Made by a program: the position numbers and the translations under genes. From Pyropia yezoensis (Eukaryota > Rhodophyta > Bangiophyceae > Bangiales > Bangiaceae): a stretch of DNA of 64,000 bases. The stretch lies in the NCBI GenBank assembly GCA_009829735.1, contig CM020618.1, positions 39,733,030 to 39,797,029 on the forward strand. Reading direction: 5' to 3'. Shown here one piece after another: positions 56,933 through 64,000 of the stretch (the first letter of the stretch is position 1; the number at the start of each line of letters is the position of its first letter). The notes beneath the pieces were generated by a model, which worked only from the letters and a program-made list of their open reading frames with translations, ran no database searches and had not been told where the DNA came from.

Positions 56933-57253
56933 AGCGATGACCCGACGTGGGGTTACGTTCTTGGGCAGTCCTACCCGAGGTGGGCGGACCCCTTTGGGTC
57001 GTCTCAGTGCGCGACAGGGTTGGTTCGTCCTTTTGAACTACTTGGCCGAGGCTGCCGCTGTGAGCTTTGGACTAAGTTGTTGAATGCGTTTACTCAGCAC
57101 AGGGCAGTCAAATGCCCAGCGTCCATCAGCACTGCAGTTCCAACACCGATTATCTGTTCCCGGGGGAGTGTTCCTGGGTTGGAAACCCGAGTAGTTGCCT
57201 TGGGATGTTCCCACAGAGGCTACTACCTTGTCCTTACGGATCTGGCCTACCTC

Positions 57254-58300
57254 TCAAAACTCTCTGGCCTTGCGAGCCTCCTCTATCTCTTTGGCCAACT
57301 CGGCCTGTCGTTCCTGGCACTGCTCATTCCGCAACTTGCGGTAAGCCTCACCCCTGCGGTAGGCGAAACGGGTCAACTCGGCCAGCGTCGCTCGGGAGGT
57401 ATTATTCTCACGGGCTTCCATACGGACCGACCGGTGGAGACCTTTCAGAAACCGACTGTTCACCACAGCTTGTGGCTGAATACAGCCGCAAAGATTGTTC
57501 AGCCCGCGGACCCGGACTGCAACAGACATATCGTCCTCAGTCTCCTCCTGGTGCGCCTGCGTAGCCTCCTCGAATTGAGAGGCCAACGCGGCTTCATCCA
57601 CCATAGCCCTTGACAACCGGTTGATGAGTTCCAAGTAGGACGTCACCTCACCAACCCCTCCACTTGAGGAACTGGGCATGACGGCGATAATCTCCGTCCG
57701 TAGGTGGCCCTTGGTGACCTCCTGTAGCATATACAATGCCATGCCTTCGCTCATAGCATTGTCGTCACAGGCTTTTGTAAAACGACGTAGAAACTCAAAG
57801 CCACGGAGGGGGGGAGTTCCATCGCACTCCGCTTTGTGCCCAAAAGTGTGGGTTACGTTCTTCTTAGCACGGCCCATAGCTCGGGCCTGGATAGGACCGT
57901 ACGCCACCGACGTGTTGTGGAGGGCGAAGGCGTCATAGTCAAAGATCATCTGGTTGACCGGCTTGGCTACCTGAATATTAGGCGGCACCTCACGTTGAGG
58001 GAGCAGCCGCTGACGCAGAGGGGTATACTGACAGGACGCCTCTGCCGTCTGCACCGGCGGGCTAAGTGTCGCACCCGGACGTTCTGGAGGGAGCGCCCCC
58101 GTAGAAGGCGTTCGCCCTGCTAAAGTCATTGTGGCCCCCCAGTAAGGAGTTACTGTGGTCGATCCCTGTTCCGGATGCCCCGTTCCAGGCTTAGGGGGAA
58201 GTGTTCCCTGCGTCGGCAGGCTCGAAAACCCCAGTCCAGCCTGGACACTGAGACCATTTGGCACCCTCGCCACAATCTGATGTAGAATGGTATTCGTCAT
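57254..58300 (-). CDS. gag: Gag-like protein of the remnant element
   Basis: 348 aa from ATG 58300, only 20 bp from the LTR edge. Ty3/gypsy capsid-like composition: PPLRGFEFLRRFTKACDDNA, YMLQEVTKGHLRTEIIAVM, YLELINRLSRAMVDEAALASQF, FLKGLHRSVRMEA. It ends with a charged coiled-coil tail (ERQAELAKEIEEARKAREF) and no CCHC knuckle before the stop. The frame is open into the LTR but homology begins at MTNT. Confidence 0.65.
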   Translation of the reverse strand: MTNTILHQIVARVPNGLSVQAGLGFSSLPTQGTLPPKPGTGHPEQGSTTVTPYWGATMTLAGRTPSTGALPPERPGATLSPPVQTAEASCQYTPLRQRLLPQREVPPNIQVAKPVNQMIFDYDAFALHNTSVAYGPIQARAMGRAKKNVTHTFGHKAECDGTPPLRGFEFLRRFTKACDDNAMSEGMALYMLQEVTKGHLRTEIIAVMPSSSSGGVGEVTSYLELINRLSRAMVDEAALASQFEEATQAHQEETEDDMSVAVRVRGLNNLCGCIQPQAVVNSRFLKGLHRSVRMEARENNTSRATLAELTRFAYRRGEAYRKLRNEQCQERQAELAKEIEEARKAREF

Positions 58301-58320
58301 CGTGACCACCAGTTTCGGTA

Positions 58321-58792
58321 TGTGGCAGTATTGACCCCAGCTAGGGGGGCAACACGTGCCATGCAAGGGGCGGCAGGCAGCTAGCCTAACCCGCTTCTCC
58401 CCATGCATTTTGGTCCATTTTCCGTAAGTAAGGGATAGTTAGCTTGATACTAGAATCAACATGGATTTGAGGGTTTTCTGTATTTTATCGTCTTGAATTT
58501 TTGTGTGGCCCGGTGGGCAGGTGCTGGGGTGGGAGATTCTGAGTGGCGAGACTCTGAGGGGACCCTGGGGGGATAAGGGGAGGGACAGCGGGGCTTGGCC
58601 GTGCTTCCCCGTCCCGACCAAGAAACTGTTGGACCACACACCATCTTCCTGTTTTGTCGTGGGGGGCTTGCCCCACAACAGGGATGGAATGTGCGCGACG
58701 ACTTGCACTTCTTCCGGTTCCCCCGACACGGGAGGAAGACCTTGCGCACCGCCCACACTTTGGTGCCGCGTTTGCGAGTGGTTTTTGCCACA
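58321..58792 (+). repeat. Family B 5' LTR
   Basis: 472 bp, TGTGGCA...TGCCACA. The core at about 58487-58640 is nearly identical in all three family B LTRs. Confidence 0.88.
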
Positions 58793-58813
58793 TTTGGTGG
58801 AGCAGCAGGGGAC
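58793..58813 (+). promoter_or_regulatory. Family B primer-binding site
   Basis: tttggtggagcagcagggga, the same 18-nt site as in family A although the two families' LTRs are unrelated. Confidence 0.7.
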
Positions 58814-59289
58814 AGAGGTAAACTTTACTTCCGGGTGCACCCGGGTGTAGGGGGCCCTCTGTCTCAGAAGAGCAGTGGTCTTTGACTGTGTCGTACGGAT
58901 CGTTAGCGAACACGGCTGGATCGGACCCCCCGACGTTCGGGAAACTTTCCGTTGACGACTTTACTCCGGCGCCTTCGAATGCTGGCCAGACACAGGGTGT
59001 ACCTGGGGTCGCGGAGGTGCTAGAGGCACTCCAGCCAGCAAGGCCGTGGGTATCGGCGCGGGCGGTATGCCACCCCGACAAAGTTGGTTGTTCACACTGA
59101 GGGTCTTCCTCGGACCGGTGGTTCGCACTTCGGCCACCGGGTGGTACACTCAAAGGGAACTTTCAAAGGTGAGAGGATGGTCCCCGCAAGATCCACTCGG
59201 GTTGGATTCAACCTCGGCGTAGAGCCATCGCCAACTAGGCGGGTGGAGGACGGCGCACCTTTACTCGTCGGTGATGGGCTCGAGCCTGT
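58814..59289. other. Family B leader, no ORF supported
   Basis: Probable 5' untranslated and degraded coding sequence; no readable gag or pol motif on either strand. Confidence 0.4.
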
Positions 59290-59480
59290 GACAGGGGTCG
59301 TTACAAGTTGTTATTCCCGCCACCGTCAAGGAAAGTATCTTTGATCGGGAGCGTAACGCCCCCTGGGGTGTATATCTCGGCTCTAGTACACTATACCAGA
59401 TCCTGAGGGCCAGGAACTTTTAGCCATTATGAAAGTGACGCATGTGGATGGGTTGTTGCATGCACAAGTGGTGCGTGGAG
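59290..59480 (+). pseudogene. Diverged duplicate of the integrase zinc-binding region
   Basis: 'cccgccaccgtcaaggaaagtat' onward parallels 59707 onward (caaggacagtatgc); it encodes a degenerate version of the ER..NAP.G...SS.L.Q.LR.R block about 390 bp before the better preserved one. Confidence 0.5.
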
Positions 59481-59595
59481 ACGTCCCGCACTACCGCTGC
59501 GAGTAGCACCCCTGACGAGACCTTTTCAGAGACCGGACCGCAGTTGTGTCCGTTATGTTCCGAGGAGTATTGCCCAGGCCGAAGATCCCTTCTGC

Positions 59596-60735
59596 ATGTC
59601 GCAGAGGGAGGCGCTGGACACCGTCGCAGAGTCGCGATTCTTCGTCGGAGACGATGGCCTCCTCTTGAGGAGGGGGGTATTCCAGGGGACCGAACAACTT
59701 GTCGTCCCCGCATCCCTCAAGGACAGTATGCTTGAGAGGGAGCATAACGCTCCCACAGGTGGACACCTGAGGTCTAGTAAACTGTCCCAGACCCTGAGGA
59801 CCAGGTACTACTGGCCGTCCATGGTGGTGGACATCTACATTTGGGTGGCTGCCTGCACCAGTTATGCACAGAACCGTCAGATGGAGCGGCGGCCTACCTA
59901 GGCTATGCTGCTGTTCCCGGCCAAGGAGCCCTTTGCCGCGTTGGCAATGGACATCCTTGGGCCCCTGCCAGTGTCAGAGGATGGCGACCAGTACCCCCTG
60001 GTCATCTGCCATCGCTTCAGGAAACTTACGCGAGCGATCCCGCTGGCAGAGATCACGGCCATGTCGGTCGTGTCAGCCTTCCTAGATCACTGGGTTGCCG
60101 CTTATGGCATCCCGGACAGTACACTGCCGGATGACGGACCGCAATTTGCGTCCGTACTGTTTCAGGGAGTGCCGGATATGTTGGGGGTTCAGGCGAACTA
60201 TGCCACCTCCTACCACCCACAAACTAATGGGCAGGTGGAGCGCGTCAACAAAACTATTGCTCGACAGCTGCGCCACTATCTGAGTGAGCACGTGAAGACG
60301 TGGGACCAATACATTTCCATTCTTACAACTGCCTACAACTCGCAGGTTCACTCATCTACCGGGGAAGTACCCCTCGCTTTTGTGACCCCACGTCGCGGGC
60401 GGTCTATTGCCGTACGACGGCCGCTTCCAACTATGGAGGCCAATGGCAGTACACCTAATCCTACTACGAGTAAGGTGGAGTTCGCCGCTAGGCTCGAGAG
60501 ACTCACCCTAAAGTCAGGGCCGAGATGGACAAAGCGCAAAAGCGCTACAAGCTTATTTTTAAAAAAAAGGTGCGTAATGCCAAGCACGTCCCCGAGCCGG
60601 GTGACTGGGTGCTGGCACATTCACACATTCCAACTGGGAATCAACTGGTGTTCCAAGCGAAGGGGCTATACAAAGTCCTTCGTACGGATGGGCGACGGTT
60701 TATCATCGAAGTGACGATGGGATCCGCACAATAAA
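59596..60735 (+). pseudogene. Family B integrase (HHCC plus DDE core), broken
   Basis: Zinc region at about 59725-59880 (EREHNAPTGGH; the second Cys of the CxxC pair reads Tyr, CTSYAQN). TAG stop at 59899-59901, then the DDE core in the same frame (DILGPLPVSEDG, LPDDGPQF, GQVERVNKT) until a frameshift near 60510-60520, after which the correct sequence continues in another frame (MDKAQKRYKLIFKKKVRNA to 60734). Ty3/gypsy type. Confidence 0.85.
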
Positions 60736-60846
60736 CGGACCGGACGTGGTAAAAGTTGCACCACCTCCTGCAGGCGACCCGGCTTGGGCGCGTGCATTGA
60801 AAGCGTAGCGCCTGCCTTCGATACCTGCGACCAAGCAGGGCCCGCA

Positions 60847-61039
60847 GGAGTACGTCTTCGATAAGTTCATCGACCACGGTTGGGATGAGGACACTAACCG
60901 CCTCATGTTGAGGGTGCGTTGGTTCGGCTATAAGGCCAAGGATGATACGTGGGAATACGTGGAGGACCTTCCCGCTGAGAAGGTCCGGGCATACTGCGCC
61001 CGGAATGATATGCGCCCTAACAGCCCTTCCTTAACGTGA
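60847..61039 (+). pseudogene. Chromodomain at the end of family B pol
   Basis: A further frame, open from after TAG 60806-60808, encodes YVFDKFIDHGWDEDTNR, then MLRVRWFGYKAKDDTWEYVE, the aromatic cage strand and W-x-G-Y-x5-8-TWE signature of retrotransposon chromodomains, which bind histone H3 tails and guide integration. Separated from the integrase by frameshifts. Confidence 0.75.
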
Positions 61040-61150
61040 AGGAAGGCCGAGTGACAGTGCCAAGAGAGTGCTTCAAGTCGAAGTGGTACGCAGAGTGGCT
61101 TTCAACTACAGCCCTAACCTACGCACTCTCATAACAGAGGCAGCTGCCAA

Positions 61151-63106
61151 CTAGGCACGCATGCTAGACTCTCCAACCCCACGGCCCTTGCCCTCACGTG
61201 GAGGCAAGCGGCGAGACCCACGCCGATAACGTTCCCCACCAGTCGGCGGGGGCGGCGGCTCCAAGTCGGAACCGCCGCGCTCCTCACGGTCGCGCAGGTG
61301 GCGACGACCGCGGCTACCCTTCTGCTTGGTCTCGCGCGCAAGTTGGCGACGCAGACGCCGGGCCGACTCCGTCTCCGACGGGGTAGAGGACTCCGAGAAG
61401 GAATAAGACAACTCGTCTTCCGACACGGAGGGAGACCGCCGCGAGTGACGGCGACGACGGCGAGGAGGCGAGTATGCCCGGCTTGTTCGACGCTTGCCGC
61501 GCCCAAGTGGGGTCGACAGGGGCGCAATCGACCCGATACGAGCCAGCTCGGTCGTCATGAACCCCGCCACCGACTCGCAACTCGCGGTCGCCACAGCAGT
61601 ACGAACGCGCTCCTCAAGTTGAGGAGTCTCGGATACTTGAAGGGTTGCAGTCGGCGCGGCCAACCAAGAAATGGTGCGCACCAACGTGGTGATCATCATC
61701 TCTGAGGTCAAGGGCGTGGCCGGCAATACCAACTTGGGATCGACCGTCAAGAGGGTGGCCTCCACGTTGGGGGACACCGGAGTGGGCGACTCAACGGCGA
61801 CGCTTGTCGGGATGTCCCCGTGCGGCTGGAAAGGGACAGGCGGAAGCGGAGGGGATCGCCGAGTTGGCGGAGGCCGAGTGTAACTGCGACCCCTACTCGG
61901 GGCCCCTGCAGTGGGCTGAGTCATGTAGTCCTCGTGAGTGGGCACAGCCATCACGATTGCCTTGTCCGGAGGCGGCGCAGTGTGGCGATCCACCCTCGGG
62001 GCATACGGGTAGTCCCCGATGCCCAACCTCTCTCGAAGTACCACACGGCCGTCGTGAAGTTCACGACCGACACAGACGAACTGGCGAAGTGCTCCATCGT
62101 CCTTGGGCCCTCGGGAGGAGCGGCGCAACTTGTGCTCAATGCTCTCCCAGTCGATGAACTTATGAAGACGGATCATCTCCGCAAGTAGAGTGAGTTGTCC
62201 TGATGAGCACCCCTCAGCAACTAGCTGAAGGGTGCGCTGTTCCAAATTTTGGATAAGCCGTGGGGCAAGACGCCAGAGCATCCCCCGCCGCTGGACACAA
62301 GACACCCAGGTCGACATGACCTCGAGGAGCCACTGGGTTGCCAACATGGCGAACACCAGGTGGTCCGGGCTAGCCACCAACATGGTGGAGCCGAAGTGGT
62401 CGAGCAACCGGGGTAGCAACGCCGGAAACCCGTAGGGCACCTCAACTTGAGGCCACCACTCGGGCTTCTTGGGATAGTACTGCTCCTTTCTAGCAGCGGA
62501 CTGCTGCGGAAACTCAAGTTGAGCCGAGGTCACCAAGTAGGGACCTTGCCGGAAGTCCTTCTCCATCCGCACATCAAAGTGATGAGTGTGCGGATTGACT
62601 TCGTGACGGTATGGGGGACGAGTTGTCACCGCGTCCCAAGTGAAGGTCGGCACGTCGCCGGTGCCCGGGATAGTTCCCCCGCGGTCAACCATGGCCTTGG
62701 CCCGCTGCACGTCTTCGACCTCGTCCTCGTCCAGGAAGGCAATCTGGTCCGTCCTGAATTCGGGAGAAATTCCGACCCTACGGGGGAACTTCTCCCGTAG
62801 GCGGTCCCATACACGACTCATCGCTGTGCCAAGTCGGCCACAGCGGAGAACAGTCAATCCCTCCTTATTCAGAGGCCAAGCGGGGTAAAACCACCGTCCC
62901 AAGGCCTCCCGTGGGATGGCGCGGCCCATCTTCGGGGGAGATCCCGCCGCCAACCCAAAGCCGGGTGACGCGGGAGTCCCATCCCCCGGAGCGATCGCGG
63001 AGCCCCCGCCGGAAGCTCCGGCGGGCGCTACACCGTAAGAGGTGTCCTCCATACGCTCGTCCAGGGAGACAGACTCCAACCCCTGAATCGCCACGGCTCT
63101 CCCCAA
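61151..63106 (-). CDS. Antisense ORF protein of family B, intact
   Basis: 651 aa, ATG 63106 to the stop at 61151, convergent with pol. Residues 1-75 are Gly/Ala/Pro-rich. About 75-330 is globular (WDRLREKFPRRVGI, HTHHFDVRMEKDFRQGPYLV, LLPRLLDHFGS at 230-240, SCVQRRGMLWRL at 269-280, HKFIDW at 315-320). 330-480 is Pro/Ser/Thr-rich. About 500-535 is helical (LEERVRTAVATASCESVAGF). The C terminus has an Arg/Ser-rich tract (RRRRRHSRRSPSVSEDE) and basic runs, suggesting nucleic-acid or nuclear targeting. The FGS, (S/C)V(R/Q)R(R/Q)G and HxxhxW blocks occur in the same order and near-equal spacing in the family A antisense protein. No known domain. Every sense gene in this element is broken, yet this frame has no stop. 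Confidence 0.75.
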   Translation of the reverse strand: MGRAVAIQGLESVSLDERMEDTSYGVAPAGASGGGSAIAPGDGTPASPGFGLAAGSPPKMGRAIPREALGRWFYPAWPLNKEGLTVLRCGRLGTAMSRVWDRLREKFPRRVGISPEFRTDQIAFLDEDEVEDVQRAKAMVDRGGTIPGTGDVPTFTWDAVTTRPPYRHEVNPHTHHFDVRMEKDFRQGPYLVTSAQLEFPQQSAARKEQYYPKKPEWWPQVEVPYGFPALLPRLLDHFGSTMLVASPDHLVFAMLATQWLLEVMSTWVSCVQRRGMLWRLAPRLIQNLEQRTLQLVAEGCSSGQLTLLAEMIRLHKFIDWESIEHKLRRSSRGPKDDGALRQFVCVGRELHDGRVVLRERLGIGDYPYAPRVDRHTAPPPDKAIVMAVPTHEDYMTQPTAGAPSRGRSYTRPPPTRRSPPLPPVPFQPHGDIPTSVAVESPTPVSPNVEATLLTVDPKLVLPATPLTSEMMITTLVRTISWLAAPTATLQVSETPQLEERVRTAVATASCESVAGFMTTELARIGSIAPLSTPLGRGKRRTSRAYSPPRRRRRHSRRSPSVSEDELSYSFSESSTPSETESARRLRRQLARETKQKGSRGRRHLRDREERGGSDLEPPPPPTGGERYRRGSRRLPPREGKGRGVGESSMRA

Positions 63107-63429
63107 GCTAGGGAGAGCCAGGGCGGTTGCAGCTGCACGAAACCCGCCTCGAGTTCAGGGGGGCTCGGATCGCGGGTAAATGGGTGGCCTCCCCAGCGTG
63201 GGGCGGCCCAGGGTGAGGTGAAGGAAATGTTTTGGTGGTGGTGAGGTGAGAACCGAGGAGAGCAAGCTGCCGAGTGGGCAAGCTTGAGGAGAGGTGCGGT
63301 CAACGCGACCGCCTCCACGTCCTCGTGACGTACCAGGGGGACAGCAAGTCGCGCCCTCAACGCCGAGACGTGCGTTTATACGCCCCGTCGCAGTGCCGGC
63401 CGGGTCGGTCGAAACTGAGGAGAGGGGAG
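63107..63429 (+). mobile_element. Family B 3' UTR and polypurine tract
   Basis: Non-coding; gaggagaggggag at 63417-63429 directly precedes the LTR. It would be the leader of the antisense gene. Confidence 0.7.
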
Positions 63430-63898
63430 TGTGGCAGTATTGACCCCCAGGTAGGGGGGCAACACGTGCCATGCAAGGGGCGGCAGGCCACTAGCCAGAC
63501 CCGTTCCTCCCCCTGCATTCGGGTCCATATTTTCAATTTTTGGGATAGGTAGCTTTGTAGTATATCCAACTTGGATTCGAGGGGTTTCTGCATTTATCGT
63601 CTTGAATTTTCGTGTGGCCCGGTGGGCAGGTGCTGGGGTGGGAGATTCTGAGTGGCGATATTCTGAGGGGACCCTGGGGGGATAAGGGGAGGGACAGCGG
63701 GGCTTGGCCGTGCTTCCCCGTCCCGACCAAGAAACTGTTGGCCCACACACCATCTTCTTGTTTGTCAGTGGGGGGATTGCCCCACAACAGGGATAGAATG
63801 TGTGCGACTTGCACTTCTTCCGATTCCCCTGATACGGGGGGCAGCCCTTGTGCACCGCTCCAACTTGGGTGTCGCGTGTGCGAGCGGTTTTTGCCACA
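63430..63898 (+). repeat. Family B 3' LTR
   Basis: 469 bp, TGTGGCA...TGCCACA. On the minus strand it carries an open frame with KGCPPYQGNRKKCK, equivalent to those in the other two LTR copies. Confidence 0.88.
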
Positions 63899-64000
63899 GG
63901 TGTCACCCGAATGAGCTCCCGACTGAGTCGGGGTGGCCAGTTGTCCGCCCGTACTCCCAGTCCTGCTGACTTCAGGGACTTCTACGCCCTCTGCGACCCC
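63899..64000. other. Sequence beyond family B, cut by the window edge
   Basis: Too short to identify; open on the plus strand. Confidence 0.3.

Larger units (their letters stand above)
56470..58320 (-). mobile_element. Gag-protease remnant of a third, family B-like element
   Basis: Minus-strand gag (58300-57254) and protease (56932-56528) of a Gag type distinct from family A. It is joined at about 56466-56470 to the family A antisense ORF remnant and at 58320 to a family B LTR of opposite orientation. RT, RNase H and integrase are missing between protease and the junction. Confidence 0.6.
58321..63898 (+). mobile_element. Family B LTR retrotransposon, internally deleted, with antisense ORF
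   Basis: 5.58 kb. LTR 58321-58792, PBS from 58793, decayed integrase (59290-60735), chromodomain (60847-61039), antisense ORF (63106-61151), polypurine tract 63417-63429, LTR 63430-63898. Gag, protease, RT and RNase H are absent. The LTRs are only about 87% identical by eye and no matching target duplication flanks them (CGGTA against GGTGT). It is therefore an old insertion or a recombinant of two elements. Confidence 0.8.

Overview
This is a eukaryotic nuclear segment. It has split genes with GT..AG introns (three donors read GTACGT), a divergent histone H3/H4 pair, very GC-rich genic DNA with long G/C homopolymers, and a large block of LTR retrotransposons. GC content, compact genes with short introns, a possible plastid-type presequence and the element content suggest a red alga of the Porphyra/Pyropia kind. 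That is an inference; no organelle, rRNA or other taxonomic marker is present.

Left half (1-26,000), host genes. Two tandemly duplicated three-exon Old Yellow Enzyme (OYE) genes lie at 1304-3096 and 5169-6881, with recognisably duplicated 5' and 3' flanks. They are followed by a three-exon LYAR-type nucleolar zinc-finger gene (8783-10491), a probable acidic/coiled protein (12450-13493), a short probable secreted protein on the minus strand (14671-15225), a HAD-fold protein that seems to have lost its catalytic residues (17470-18966), histones H3 (minus) and H4 (plus) sharing an 833-bp intergenic promoter, a three-exon nuclear leucine-rich-repeat protein (minus, 22369-24406) and an orphan C-terminal piece of an alpha-carbonic anhydrase (25302-25529). 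Between them are small inverted-repeat elements and simple repeats.

Middle (26,800-33,900), degraded sequence. Two frameshifted long ORFs, one perhaps a tyrosine-recombinase-like transposon gene, lie beside a solo LTR (31195-31664) of family B.

Right part (33,900-64,000), nested retrotransposons. Family A is a Ty3/gypsy chromovirus-like element of about 10.7 kb. A plus-strand copy ('inner', 37161-47910, TSD GTGCC) sits inside a minus-strand copy ('outer', 34706-55700, TSD TGGGC), which itself sits in the 3' UTR of an older copy ('C'). Family B (58321-63898) is internally deleted: LTR, primer-binding site, decayed integrase and chromodomain, polypurine tract, LTR. Both families carry, between the end of pol and the 3' LTR, a long ORF on the opposite strand. 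In family A it would be 789 codons in the inner copy and 629 in the outer copy once the inner insertion is discounted; in family B it is an uninterrupted 651 codons. The two antisense proteins share a weak but ordered set of residues, although the sense genes of their carriers are heavily mutated. This antisense cargo gene is the most interesting item in the window.
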